Shown: positions 16,159-25,419, counted from the stretch's first letter. The stretch: 64,000 bases of DNA from JAFCCL01 sp041645325 (GCA_041645325.1 JBAZQI010000001.1:1-64000), one strand, 5' to 3'. Numbers and translations: made by a program. Notes: generated by a model not told the origin, from the letters alone.

Positions 16159-17631
16159 CTATTCCGCCTTTTTGAACAAAATTTCGCCTTTCTTCACTTT
16201 GGTGCCTGCCTTCAGCAGGTTGAATCTGCATTCTTTCAAAGAGCCTGCTTTCACGCCTATTTGTGCATTGATTTTTTCGCTTGTTTCAGGCATGAATGGC
16301 TGCAAAAGAATTGAAATTATGCGCAGCGAGTCAGCCAAAGAGTAAAGCGTGCCATTTCGTTCCTTTTCTTCCTGTTTCCAGGGCTGTTTTTCGTTGATGA
16401 ACTGGTTGCAGGCAGTTACGAATGAAAAGATTTCCGCAAGTGCGTGGTGCAGTTCCAGTTCTTTCATATGCTTTTCAATTTTTTCAAGATTAAGCTTTTT
16501 CTGCAGTTCCTTGTCAATTGTTCCCATTGGCACTGTTCCCTTGCAGTATTTTTCAATCATCACAATTGTCCTGTTCACCAGATTTCCCAATCCGTTTGCA
16601 AGCTCGTTGTTCAGCCTTTCTTTCAGCGCTTCCTCCGAGAAATTGCCGTCCTGCCCGAAAGGGATTTCCCTTAAAAGGAAGTAGCGCAGGGCATCCACGG
16701 TATAGCTGTCTGCAAGCGCTATCGGGTCTATTACAGTGCCCTTGCTTTTGCTCATCTTTTCCCCGAATTCGGTATTGATGAAGCCGTGCACAATAATGTT
16801 TGGCAGTTTAATTCCTAATGCAAGAAGCATTGTTTTCCATATAACTTCGTGGTGCCAAACGATATCAGAGCCCACAACGTGTGTCGCCGGCCAGAACTTT
16901 TTAAATTTTTGATTTGGATATTCCACCGTGGATAAATAATTTATCAGAGCATCAACCCAAATTGCAACGGTTAGGCCTTTGTCAAAAGGCAGTGGGATTC
17001 CCCATTTTACTTTTTCCCTTGTTATTGTCAGGTCTTTCAGCGGCTCTTTTAGCCTGTTTAAAATTTCATTCCTTTTTTTTTCCGGCCAGAGAGAATCTGG
17101 ATTATTTTGCAGGTCTTCAACGAGTTTTTTTTGATATTTGCTCATCCTGAAAAAATAACTTTTTTCCTTTACTCTTTCAGCCTCTTTTTTGTGCACAGGG
17201 CACTTTCCTTCAACCAAATCCTTTTCCATGTAAAATGTCTCACAGTCAACGCAGTAGTTTCCTTCATATTCCCCTTCGTATATATCTCCCTTTTCATAGA
17301 GTGCTTTCAGTATTTCATCAACCGTTTTTTCATGCCTCTTTTCGGTCGTCATTATAAAGTCGTCATAGGAGATGTTGAGAACCTTGCACAGTTCCCTGAA
17401 CAGGTCGGAGATTTCTTCAACAAACACGCTGGGCTCTTTTCCTGTTTTTTCTGCGGCTCTCTGGATTTTCAGGCCATGGCAGTCTGTTCCTGTGCTAAAG
17501 TACACTTCGTATCCTTCAAGCCTTTTCCAGCGAGCAATGGTGTCAGTAACTATCTTTTCGTATGCATGCCCCAAATGAAACCGACTTGAGGGATAATCTA
17601 TGGCCGTACTTATGAAAAAGGTTTTTTGCAT
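16159..17631 (-). CDS. metG: Methionyl-tRNA synthetase
   Basis: A 490-aa class I synthetase that charges tRNA-Met. The start at 17631 (MQKTFFISTAIDYPSS) matches family N-termini better than the frame's earlier codon. RFHLGHAYEK is the HIGH box, CVDCETFY and CPVH form the zinc knuckle in the connective region, and KMSKSKGTVID is the KMSKS loop. The anticodon-binding helical domain follows, including the family's NELANGLGNLVNR. There is no C-terminal tRNA-binding OB domain, so it is the short form, and it looks more like bacterial single-zinc MetRS than long archaeal ones. Confidence 0.93.
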   Translation of the reverse strand: MQKTFFISTAIDYPSSRFHLGHAYEKIVTDTIARWKRLEGYEVYFSTGTDCHGLKIQRAAEKTGKEPSVFVEEISDLFRELCKVLNISYDDFIMTTEKRHEKTVDEILKALYEKGDIYEGEYEGNYCVDCETFYMEKDLVEGKCPVHKKEAERVKEKSYFFRMSKYQKKLVEDLQNNPDSLWPEKKRNEILNRLKEPLKDLTITREKVKWGIPLPFDKGLTVAIWVDALINYLSTVEYPNQKFKKFWPATHVVGSDIVWHHEVIWKTMLLALGIKLPNIIVHGFINTEFGEKMSKSKGTVIDPIALADSYTVDALRYFLLREIPFGQDGNFSEEALKERLNNELANGLGNLVNRTIVMIEKYCKGTVPMGTIDKELQKKLNLEKIEKHMKELELHHALAEIFSFVTACNQFINEKQPWKQEEKERNGTLYSLADSLRIISILLQPFMPETSEKINAQIGVKAGSLKECRFNLLKAGTKVKKGEILFKKAE

Positions 17632-17701
17632 ATTACAACACTTCAAATAACAATCCTGGTAAATCAATAAAAAGGAAACTTTGCTTATAAAGCAAATGCC
17701 T

Positions 17702-18478
17702 TTACCTGGTGTTCATGTTGATGTTCCCAAATCTTCTGTTTCTTTCATCGATGTTTGATATTGCTGCATTTAGCGCTCTCGTTTTCGCACGGTGTTGAAT
17801 GTAAGGCTTTAACGAATTAAGCAATTCAACAAGGTAAAATTTTTTGCTTATTACCAAACTCCAGTAATCTCCATTGTGCACGTATCCTTCGCGGGTAACA
17901 TATCCTTTCCTTGCACCAAGACACAACTTTCTGCATTTTATCCCGAATTTTGGAAGTGTTTCAAGTATTTTTTCTAATAATGCTTTGTCATAATTTCCCA
18001 AAGCATAAACTGCCTGCCCTTTGGAAATGCCAATGTGCCCCTCTGCGTCTGTAAATCCCGCTAAAAAGGAGAAGAAAACATCTTCTTTTTGGAAGATCCA
18101 ATCTGGGGCAACTTTACTTAATAAGAAGCTAAAACTTAAGGGGAGACCAACTCCGATACTTTTGGCTCCTCGTTTGTTTTTCTTTGAGATCCAAAGTGTA
18201 GAATACTTTTGGAACATGCTTTGAATCAGTTGCAGTTGTTCTTCTTTCGTTGTGCCGCATTCAATTGAGATTGTTTCACTATTTTTACCGCCTGTTCTTG
18301 CTCTCAAATCACCTATCCTAAAGCCAATTAGGTAAGCCTTTTCCAACAAATTGCCGCTAAAATCCTTCCGAGGATAAATCATTTGAGCACCCGCAGGGGT
18401 TCTTGTTTTTATCCCGTACTCTATCAATTTCTGTGCACAGTGCTTCTTGAAAATCCATATAGCTTTTCTATTTCCCAA
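17702..18478 (-). CDS. LAGLIDADG endonuclease, 3' half of frameshifted gene
   Basis: A 258-aa frame with two LAGLIDADG helices, AYLIGFRIGDLRA and SFLAGFTDAEGHI, each with its acidic residue; the latter also has the conserved Glu-Gly pair. This family cuts long DNA sites and drives homing. The first 17 residues are out-of-frame noise: the natural continuation of the upstream HTH frame is KLIEYGIKTRTPAGA. Adding one A in the AGAAATTG run near 18428 joins the halves into one HTH-LAGLIDADG protein of about 450 aa. Likely a recent inactivation or a sequencing error. Confidence 0.7.
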   Translation of the reverse strand: MGNRKAIWIFKKHCAQKLIEYGIKTRTPAGAQMIYPRKDFSGNLLEKAYLIGFRIGDLRARTGGKNSETISIECGTTKEEQLQLIQSMFQKYSTLWISKKNKRGAKSIGVGLPLSFSFLLSKVAPDWIFQKEDVFFSFLAGFTDAEGHIGISKGQAVYALGNYDKALLEKILETLPKFGIKCRKLCLGARKGYVTREGYVHNGDYWSLVISKKFYLVELLNSLKPYIQHRAKTRALNAAISNIDERNRRFGNINMNTR

Positions 18479-19095
18479 CTGGAAAGCCTTTTCTTGCCGT
18501 AGAGTTCCAGCAGGGTTTCTTTACTTGGCACATTTTGATTTGGGCTTCTGGGCAGTCTTGCCTTGATTCCAAACTGCTTAAGCCTTTTCCAGATAGTAGC
18601 TTGACAGCAGTTGTATTTCTCAGCTATTTCAAAGGTTGTCAAACCCTGTTTTATGTAAAGTTCAATTAGTTCCTTTTTGGTTATTTTTACAAAGCGGCCG
18701 TTTGAAGGCTTGGTCTTTATTTTATATTCCCTAAGCCTGTTGAGAATTGTAGTCATTTTGCAGTCAAACACTTTGGCTATTTCGCTTGGGGCAAGTTTTC
18801 TCTTTTCGTATAATTCAATCAAGTCCTCTTTTGGGATTTTTATCTTCTTTTTCTTTACAAAAAGTTTCACTGCTTCAGCAGTTGTTCTGGGCTTAATGCC
18901 ATAAAATTTCAGCCAGTAGCAGATTGAGCCGGCGGTTCGGTCAAAAAGTTTCCCTATTTCTGATGTAGGACGTTTCTGCCTAGTGTACAACTCTTCCAAC
19001 ACTTCTTTCGAAATTTCAGCTTTCACTCTCCCACCGCACAAAATACGGTTTTGCCGTTTAAAATCGCTTTGAAAGAGCAGGTTTCCGCTAATCAC
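18424..19095 (-). CDS. Four-HTH repeat protein, 5' half of frameshifted gene
   Basis: A 223-aa frame with four tandem copies of a roughly 50-residue HTH unit: EISKEVLEELYTRQKRPTSE, IPKEDLIELYEKRKLAPSE, ITKKELIELYIKQGLTTFE and VPSKETLLELYGKKRLSSWE. Each is followed by a recognition helix and a GIKxR-type link. The fourth unit breaks at STVHRN-stop, while its expected tail (LIEYGIKTR) is found in the other frame. Such repeats give free-standing homing endonucleases extra DNA contacts. GTG start 19095 overlaps the stop of a 34-aa gene. Confidence 0.7.
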   Translation of the reverse strand: MISGNLLFQSDFKRQNRILCGGRVKAEISKEVLEELYTRQKRPTSEIGKLFDRTAGSICYWLKFYGIKPRTTAEAVKLFVKKKKIKIPKEDLIELYEKRKLAPSEIAKVFDCKMTTILNRLREYKIKTKPSNGRFVKITKKELIELYIKQGLTTFEIAEKYNCCQATIWKRLKQFGIKARLPRSPNQNVPSKETLLELYGKKRLSSWEIEKLYGFSRSTVHRN

Positions 19096-19196
19096 TGAAA
19101 CCCCTCCCTATTCATGTTTTGCAGCAAGTCGTCAAAGGAAAAGCCGTCGCTGAATGGATTGCCTTTTGTTTCTGAAAGTTTTTGAGAAAAACTCAT
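19092..19196 (-). CDS. 34-aa leader protein of the endonuclease gene
   Basis: ATG 19196 opens MSFSQKLSETKGNPFSDGFS and ends FDDLLQNMNREGFQ. A textbook GGAGGTG lies 7 bp upstream. Its TGA overlaps the GTG of the HTH frame, and AGGGAGGGG just before that GTG should allow coupled translation. It is acidic, unlike other miniproteins here. It may be a leader peptide or the remnant of a gene the endonuclease invaded. Confidence 0.45.
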   Translation of the reverse strand: MSFSQKLSETKGNPFSDGFSFDDLLQNMNREGFQ

Positions 19197-19219
19197 CCAT
19201 CATCACCTCCATTCAGAAT

Positions 19220-19330
19220 GAATTTTTTCGTGGACGTCTCTGCTGCTTTTGGAGGCATTAAATCCTTTGTCCTGAGCGCAGCGAAGGCAAAGGTTTAAGC
19301 CGAGAAAAGCAGAGTCCTAAGAAAAAATTC
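19220..19330. repeat. Long imperfect inverted repeat before mcm
   Basis: GAATTTTTTC (19220-19229) pairs with GAAAAAATTC (19321-19330). Next, GGAC and CTCTGCT with GCTTTT pair with GAAAAGCAGAG-TCC. The centre adds CCTTTG/CAAAGG around CCTGAGCGCAGCGAAGG. The result is a 110-nt two-stage hairpin. It could be a structured RNA, or a miniature element left beside the endonuclease gene. Confidence 0.45.
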
Positions 19331-19634
19331 GAAATTGGATGTGATGGGGTTTTAATCAAACCCTTTTATTCCTTTCTGGTAAGGGTGCAGTTCGCTTTCC
19401 AAATCCTTTCTCCTTTGGCCGGTTTGCTTTCGCAATTGCTTACCTATAATTATTTCGGCGCACTAATACTTAAAGGGAATTTTTTCATACCCAACACGAA
19501 TTTTTTGGTTCCCGACACAATAGCCGGCGGAATGCCATATTTTTTTTGGAATAAGGGAATTACCGGAAGCCTGCTCTCTTGGGGTGTGCTTTTAAAGGGA
19601 AAAAAGGGTATTTTTTTTATGGTGGGGGGAGAAA
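19331..19634. other. Upstream region of mcm without a clear gene
   Basis: About 300 bp with short hydrophobic frames only. A weak TATA-like ACTTAAAG lies near 19469. The run GGTGGGGGGAG just before the mcm ATG should serve as its ribosome site. I see no RNA gene or repeat copy here. Confidence 0.4.
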
Positions 19635-22600
19635 ATGGCGCTTGAGGAAGATGCTGATGATGAATCTGATTTTTCCCCTGATTTTTCTGCAAAAGCGGGG
19701 AAGGCTGGTGCGAAGCAAATTTCCCCTGATGAGGGAAGCGAAAGCCCCTATGTTTCCAAGTTTCTTGAATTTTTTGAGGCCAATTACAAGAAGGAATTGG
19801 AGCGGCTTGTTGAAAACTATCCTGACAAGAGAAGCCTTGAGGTTGACTTCAGGCTGCTTGAGCAGTTTGACATAGAGCTTGCGGACGCGATTTTGGACTC
19901 TCCTGACCTGCTGCTTGAAGCCGCAAAGGACGCGATTGAGCAGATTGAGGTTCCTGCGCTTGAAATTGAAATCTTTTCTCCGCATGTGCGCTTTTTCAAC
20001 ATCCCGAAAGAGCATGAGCCTTTGGTGAGGGACATAAGCGCTGCACAGCTTGGAAAGTTTATTGCGGTTGAAGGTGTTGTAAGGCAGATTACCACTGTGC
20101 TGCCAAAGCTCAAGGTTGCGGTGTGGAAATGCAGGCACTGCGGCAACACTTACGAGAAAGTGCAGGATGACCAGCAGCTCAAAATGCCTTCTTTCTGCGA
20201 ATGCAGGCACAGGGACTTTGACCTTGTGCCGGAGCAATCCGAGTTCATTGACAGCCAGCGTGTTGAAATACAGGAGCCCTTGGAAAGGCTGAAGGGAAAC
20301 GAGCAGGCCTCTACATTGCAGGTATACATTGCCGACGACCTTGTCAACAGGATAAGTGCAGGGGACAAGACAAGATTTACAGGGGTACTGAGGCTTGCGG
20401 TGCCGGACAAGAAGAAAACAGTTTACGGCAGGTACCTTGAGGCCTTTCATTTGGAGGAAACCCAGCGCGAATTCCTTGACGTTGAGATATCGCCTGAAGA
20501 GGAAAAGGAAATAAAGGATTTGGCGTCAAGCCCTGACATTTATGAAACGCTTATAAAAAGCATTGCGCCCGCAATTTACGGCCACGAAAAGGTCAAGGAA
20601 TCAATCATCCTGCAGTTGTTCGGCGGCGTCAAGAAGAACCTGCCCGGCAACCAGACTGTGAGGGGAAACATCCACGTTTTGTTGGTGGGTGACCCTGGTT
20701 GCCTTGTTGCTGATGAAAGGATTGTGCTTGGCAATGGTGCAATTGAAAAAATCGGCAGCATTGGTTCAAGGCACTTGGAGGAAATAAACCTGCAGGTGCT
20801 CACAGGGCAGGGTGGCGCGAAAAGGGATACAGCAACTGTTTTCCATTATTACAAGAGCCAGCCTGTGATTGAAATAGTTACAGAGAGTGGAAAAAGCATC
20901 AAGGGAACGCCAAACCACCCTCTTCTGTGCATTTCAAAAGAAAACAGCCGTGTTGCAAGAAATTGGAAGCGCCTTGACGAATTCAGAGAAGGGGACAAGG
21001 TTGCGGTAGTGACTGGAATTCCCTGCACGATTACCCGTTACATTGAGACTGGCTTTAACCAATTGCCGCCTATTGGCGGGAGCAAATTCAAGGGTTCCTT
21101 ACCTGAAAAGGTTACACCGGAGCTGGCTTCTTTTTTGGGTTATATGGTTGGAGACGGCTGGGTTAGAAACTATGAAACGGCCTTTGTTGTGGCGGATAAT
21201 GAAAAAGAGCTGTTGGAGCCGCTTCTCAAAATGTGTGAAAACCTGTTTGCGATAAAATCCTCTGTTGTAAGAAGAAAGCTTGAGGGAAGAAAAGTCTGGC
21301 TGAATTATGCAAGCATTTATTCGAAAAGCATTTCGCAAAACTTGCTCTTTTTGAGGGAAAAGCGTGTTCCAAACCCCATACTTAAGTCAGGCAACAAGGT
21401 TGTGGCATCCTTTTTGAAATGGCTTTTTACCGCAGACGGTTGCGTTTTCAACAATGGGCGGGGGAGGAGAGCTGTTTCATTTAAGGCAAAAAATATTGAA
21501 CTGCTAAGGGACCTGCAAGTGCTTCTCCTCAGGTTTGGCATTCACGGCAGAATAACTGGGAATTCACTTCAAATAAGGCGGGGCAGGGACATCATAAAGT
21601 TTGCGAAAAAAATCGGGTTTGCTTCAAAAAAGAAACGGGCTACACTAAAAAAACTCGCGGAAGAAGCAAAGTCTTTTGCAGGGTTTAATTCCCAACGAAG
21701 CGAAAAAATAGTAAAAATTATTCAGCATGAGCCGGAAGATGTTTTTGATATTGAAGTTCCTGGCAGTCATCGTTTCATAGCAAACGGTGTCATCTCGCAC
21801 AACACAGGCAAATCTCAGCTTCTTCAGGCCGCAAACACCATTGCGCCCAAAAGCATTTACACCGCGGGAAAAACCACGAGCGGCGTTGGATTGTGCATTG
21901 CGCCTGATTCTTTGGTGCTGAATGGCAATGGCTTTAAGAGGATTGAAGACTTTGTTGAAGAAAATTTCTGCAATGAAAAAGCGTTTGAGGAAATTCCCGG
22001 CGCATGGTCAAATATTTTTGATGGAAAGAGCCTTTCTTTGGACAATGGGCTAAAAGCCGAAGAGGGAAAAATTTCCAAGATTTGGAGGCTAAAAGCCCCT
22101 GAAAAAATGTTTAGGGTGAAGACAAGGCTCGGAAAGGAGCTTGAGCTCACGCCGCATACTTCTCTTGTTAGACTAAAAGAGGGCAATGTTGGCTGGGTTG
22201 AGGCGCAGGAAATAAGCGAAGGCGATTTCATTGCCTGCGCAAGAAAACTGCCTGAAGGCGGCAGAAAAAACATTCCTGCAATCGGCATAATTGCGCATGA
22301 CAAAAACGTGCGGATAAAGGACAATGTTGCAGTGCAATTGAAGGAAATAACCGACGGGCTTATGGCAAAGTACGGTTCTTTGCAGGAAATAGCCAAAAGC
22401 ATTGGCAAAAGCAGGAATACGCTTTATTCAATCAGGAACAAAAAATTCTATCACGGCATTTCTTTGAAGAATTTTGTTGAACTTGGCAAAGAGGCAGGAT
22501 TTTCATTGGAAGCGCTTTCAGGGTGTGTTTCCACGATTTTCATAAGCTATGGAAAGGAAATGAAAATTCCGCGATATTTGGATAACGAGCGGCTTGCTTA

Positions 22601-24521
22601 TTTGGCCGGCTTGGCTTTGGGTGACGGCAGCCTGTATGAGGCCGATAGAAGTGCGTCTTTGAGGATTTTCAGCGCTTCACCGCAGCTTTTGCAGGAAGTT
22701 GACAACATTGCCCTGGATTTGTTTGGCTTGGAAGCTGAGAAGATTGATGATGGAGTCAGGGTTCCTGCCAGGAGAATAAAATTCAGGGCTGTTTGTGAGC
22801 TTTTGAAGGCATTTGGCCTGGATAAAAGGAAAGGCAAAATAAGAATTTCGCATCTTGCCTCGGAAATGCCTAACAATATTCTTTCAAAGCTCTTGCAGGG
22901 CTTGTTTGACACCGACGGCTGGGTTTGCAGTGGCAAAGACAGTCACTGCATTGGCATGACAACGATTAGCAGGGATTTGGCGCAAAGCGTGCAGCTTTCT
23001 TTGCTAAAATTCGGCATCAGAAGCAAATTAAGGGAAAGAAAGAAAGCCGGCGTGCTTGCCGTTGGCAGAAAAATCTCTGTCACAAGCAGGCACAATCAGT
23101 ATTGCATTGAAATAATGGGCAAAGAAAGCGTTGGGCTGTTCAAAGAGCACATCGGATTCAACCTTGCGCGAAAAAAAGAGAAATTGCAGGAACTTGCAAC
23201 AAGCGTTCCAAAAGGCAACACAAACATTGATGTTGTTCCGCAAATTCAAAGCCTGCTGAAAGCGGAGAAAGCAGAGTGGATTTACAGCAGTGGCAGGTCA
23301 AACATTTCAAAGGAAAAGCTGCAAAGGCTTGCAGGCGAGCAAGCACTTGGCAATTCATTGTTGAAGCAATTGGCGGAATCTGATGTGATGTGGGAGCAAG
23401 TTGCGGAAAAGGTTTGCATAGAGTCGGCATACCCTTTTGTTTATGATTTCTCGGTTGAAAAAAACCATAATTTTGTTGCAAACGGAATTTTTGTGCACAA
23501 CACTGCATCTGCAGTCAAGGACGATTTTGGCGAGGGCGGCTGGACATTGAAGGCTGGTGCGCTTGTTTTGGCCAGCGGCGGGGTTTGCATGGTGGATGAG
23601 CTTGACAAGATGGAGGCAGAGGACAGGAGCGCAATGCACGAGGCAATGGAACAGGGCATGATTTCAATAGCAAAGGCTGGCATTGTCACAAGGTTCAAGT
23701 CCGACACAAGCATCTTGGCCGCGGCAAACCCAAAGATGTCAAGGTTTGAGCCCTACCAGCCTTTCATTGAGCAGATTAATTTGCCGGCTTCGTTGATTTC
23801 AAGGTTTGACCTTTTCTTCATGATAAAGGACGTTTTGGACAAGACAAAGGACGAGGCAATCACGGCGCACATCCTCAAAACGCACAAGGGCGGGGAAATG
23901 ATTTCACAGTACAAGCAAAAGGGCAGGGTCATGCTGAAACAAGACCAGGATGACATTGACCTTATTTCCTCGCCGCCGATACTGCCGGAATTGCTGGGAA
24001 AATACATTTCCTATGCAAGGCAAAACGTTTTCCCGATAATGAGCAAGGAGGCAATACAGCTCATTGGTGATTTTTACATCGGGCTGAGGGACATTGGGCG
24101 AAAAGAGGGAAGCTATGCGGCAACCCACAGGCAGCTTGAGGGCCTTGTAAGGCTTTCAGAGGCAAGCGCAAGGGTGCGCTTAAGCGACATTGCGGAAAAA
24201 GAGGACGCTGAAAGGGCAATAAGGCTTGTGAAGGCTTCTTTGAGCGATGTTGTCACAGACCCTGAAACAGGCAAGATTGATTATGACATCATTATGACCG
24301 GGCAGACTCACACCCAAGTTACGAACATGCGCAAAATCCTCACCATCCTGAGGGAAAAGGCGAAAGAGCAGGACAATGTGCCGTTGCAGGATGTGCTCAA
24401 CGAAGCTTCTGTGCAGGGAATTGACGCGGAAAGGGCGCGTGACCTCATAGCAAAGCTCGAAAAAAACGGCGAGCTCTACAGGCCAAGGCACAATTTCCTC
24501 AAGCCGACGAGAAACGAGTAA
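19635..24521 (+). CDS. mcm: Replicative helicase MCM with two inteins
   Basis: The 1628-aa precursor yields a 724-aa MCM after both inteins splice out. MCM hexamers unwind DNA at archaeal forks. The N-domain zinc site is CRHCGN...CECRHRDF (about residues 170-195). Walker A is split as LLVGDPG / TGKSQLL, Walker B is MVDELDKM, sensor 1 is AANP and the arginine finger SRFDLFF. A winged helix ends the protein. Intein 1 is residues 356-723 and intein 2 residues 754-1289. Both sit in the ATPase core, so splicing is required for activity. Confidence 0.97.
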   Translation: MALEEDADDESDFSPDFSAKAGKAGAKQISPDEGSESPYVSKFLEFFEANYKKELERLVENYPDKRSLEVDFRLLEQFDIELADAILDSPDLLLEAAKDAIEQIEVPALEIEIFSPHVRFFNIPKEHEPLVRDISAAQLGKFIAVEGVVRQITTVLPKLKVAVWKCRHCGNTYEKVQDDQQLKMPSFCECRHRDFDLVPEQSEFIDSQRVEIQEPLERLKGNEQASTLQVYIADDLVNRISAGDKTRFTGVLRLAVPDKKKTVYGRYLEAFHLEETQREFLDVEISPEEEKEIKDLASSPDIYETLIKSIAPAIYGHEKVKESIILQLFGGVKKNLPGNQTVRGNIHVLLVGDPGCLVADERIVLGNGAIEKIGSIGSRHLEEINLQVLTGQGGAKRDTATVFHYYKSQPVIEIVTESGKSIKGTPNHPLLCISKENSRVARNWKRLDEFREGDKVAVVTGIPCTITRYIETGFNQLPPIGGSKFKGSLPEKVTPELASFLGYMVGDGWVRNYETAFVVADNEKELLEPLLKMCENLFAIKSSVVRRKLEGRKVWLNYASIYSKSISQNLLFLREKRVPNPILKSGNKVVASFLKWLFTADGCVFNNGRGRRAVSFKAKNIELLRDLQVLLLRFGIHGRITGNSLQIRRGRDIIKFAKKIGFASKKKRATLKKLAEEAKSFAGFNSQRSEKIVKIIQHEPEDVFDIEVPGSHRFIANGVISHNTGKSQLLQAANTIAPKSIYTAGKTTSGVGLCIAPDSLVLNGNGFKRIEDFVEENFCNEKAFEEIPGAWSNIFDGKSLSLDNGLKAEEGKISKIWRLKAPEKMFRVKTRLGKELELTPHTSLVRLKEGNVGWVEAQEISEGDFIACARKLPEGGRKNIPAIGIIAHDKNVRIKDNVAVQLKEITDGLMAKYGSLQEIAKSIGKSRNTLYSIRNKKFYHGISLKNFVELGKEAGFSLEALSGCVSTIFISYGKEMKIPRYLDNERLAYLAGLALGDGSLYEADRSASLRIFSASPQLLQEVDNIALDLFGLEAEKIDDGVRVPARRIKFRAVCELLKAFGLDKRKGKIRISHLASEMPNNILSKLLQGLFDTDGWVCSGKDSHCIGMTTISRDLAQSVQLSLLKFGIRSKLRERKKAGVLAVGRKISVTSRHNQYCIEIMGKESVGLFKEHIGFNLARKKEKLQELATSVPKGNTNIDVVPQIQSLLKAEKAEWIYSSGRSNISKEKLQRLAGEQALGNSLLKQLAESDVMWEQVAEKVCIESAYPFVYDFSVEKNHNFVANGIFVHNTASAVKDDFGEGGWTLKAGALVLASGGVCMVDELDKMEAEDRSAMHEAMEQGMISIAKAGIVTRFKSDTSILAAANPKMSRFEPYQPFIEQINLPASLISRFDLFFMIKDVLDKTKDEAITAHILKTHKGGEMISQYKQKGRVMLKQDQDDIDLISSPPILPELLGKYISYARQNVFPIMSKEAIQLIGDFYIGLRDIGRKEGSYAATHRQLEGLVRLSEASARVRLSDIAEKEDAERAIRLVKASLSDVVTDPETGKIDYDIIMTGQTHTQVTNMRKILTILREKAKEQDNVPLQDVLNEASVQGIDAERARDLIAKLEKNGELYRPRHNFLKPTRNE
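20700..21803 (+). mobile_element. Intein 1 in MCM Walker A, LAGLIDADG type
   Basis: 368 residues inserted after LLVGDPG. It begins with Cys (CLVADERIVLGNG, block A) and ends VISHN before Thr-Gly-Lys, the standard His-Asn splice end with Thr as +1 nucleophile. Block B is TPNHPLL. LAGLIDADG helices are LGYMVGDGW (about residue 500) and LKWLFTADG (about 595). All splice residues are intact, so it should splice and may still encode an active homing nuclease. Confidence 0.95.
21894..23501 (+). mobile_element. Intein 2 in MCM, LAGLIDADG type with extra HTH
   Basis: 536 residues inserted after KTTSGVGL, beginning CIAPDSLVLNGNG and ending FVHN before Thr-Ala-Ser. Block B TPHTSLV is present. LAGLIDADG helices are LAGLALGDGS (about 990) and LLQGLFDTDGW (about 1085). 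Between block B and the nuclease lies a helix-turn-helix-like segment, LQEIAKSIGKSRNTLYSIRN, followed by ISLKNFVELGKEAG, not part of a minimal intein. It probably adds DNA contacts for homing. Confidence 0.94.
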
Positions 24522-24591
24522 AAGCCCGTTATCCTTTGCCCAAAAGCGATAAAATAGTTATTTAAGCACTAATTCCCTTTTTTCTTTTGCC

Positions 24592-25413
24592 ATGCAGAGC
24601 GTTCTTGTAAAGCTTGTTGCCCTTTTTCTGGCAACACAGGCAATCGGCCTTGTTGTCGGCTCTTCCCTTATTGCCGATATTGAATCAGGGCAGATGGAAC
24701 AGCCCACCGTGTTCACCGACAACCCTGACGACCCTGTGAATGCACTTGCCTTAATCGGCGGCATTCTTCTTTTCACCTTGCTGCTGCTGTTATTCATGAA
24801 ATTTTTCAAGGGCGCCGGCCTGTTCAGGCTGTTTGAATTCTTTGTGGTGTTCACGGCTTCCATAATAGTTTTCAGCGTCTTTTTGCCGGGACTTGCCTTT
24901 CTTTTCGCTTTTGAGCTTGTTGCACTGAGGCTTCTTTTGCCTGAAAATGTTTCAATCAGGAACCTTGCCGCAATCATTTCCGTTGCAGGCGTTGGCGCAC
25001 TCATAGGAATTTCCCTGGGCGTGATTCCTGTGCTTGTTTTCCTGATCCTTTTGTCGGTTTATGATTTCATCGCGGTTTTCAAGACAAAGCACATGGTGAA
25101 GCTTGCAAAAGGAATTTCGAACAAAAACCTTGCCTTTACGGTTGCAATTCCGACCAAAGAGCACCAGTTTGAGCTTGGCACAGGCGACCTTGTCCTGCCG
25201 CTTGTTTTTGCCGTAAGCGTCATGAACGCAAGCATAGTGACCTACCCTTTTTTCATTGTCCCTGCTTTGATGGTGCTTGCGGCCTCCCTCATCGGCCTGC
25301 TTTTCACAATAGGCTGGGTGAGCAGGCACATTGGGAAAGCCTTGCCTGCATTGCCTCCGCAGGCAGTGCTCATGATAATCGCCTGGCTTGCCTCAAAGGC
25401 AATTGGCTTTTAA
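24592..25413 (+). CDS. Presenilin-like intramembrane aspartyl protease (A22)
   Basis: A 273-aa protein with about nine membrane segments. The two catalytic aspartates lie in VYDFIAVFKTKHM (YD motif, about residue 155) and LGTGDLVLPL (GxGD motif, about 197). The downstream LPALPP gives the PAL motif. These three define the archaeal presenilin/signal-peptide-peptidase homologues, which cut transmembrane helices in the membrane. The natural substrates are unknown. It has its own TATA-like TTATTTAAG upstream of the ATG and follows mcm by 70 bp. Confidence 0.88.
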   Translation: MQSVLVKLVALFLATQAIGLVVGSSLIADIESGQMEQPTVFTDNPDDPVNALALIGGILLFTLLLLLFMKFFKGAGLFRLFEFFVVFTASIIVFSVFLPGLAFLFAFELVALRLLLPENVSIRNLAAIISVAGVGALIGISLGVIPVLVFLILLSVYDFIAVFKTKHMVKLAKGISNKNLAFTVAIPTKEHQFELGTGDLVLPLVFAVSVMNASIVTYPFFIVPALMVLAASLIGLLFTIGWVSRHIGKALPALPPQAVLMIIAWLASKAIGF

Positions 25414-25419
25414 AAAAAG

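Noticed and set aside
17702..19095. An intein or group I intron for the LAGLIDADG gene
   Set aside because: No Hint-domain splice blocks and no flanking extein sequence of a known gene; it is better explained as a free-standing, frameshifted endonuclease.
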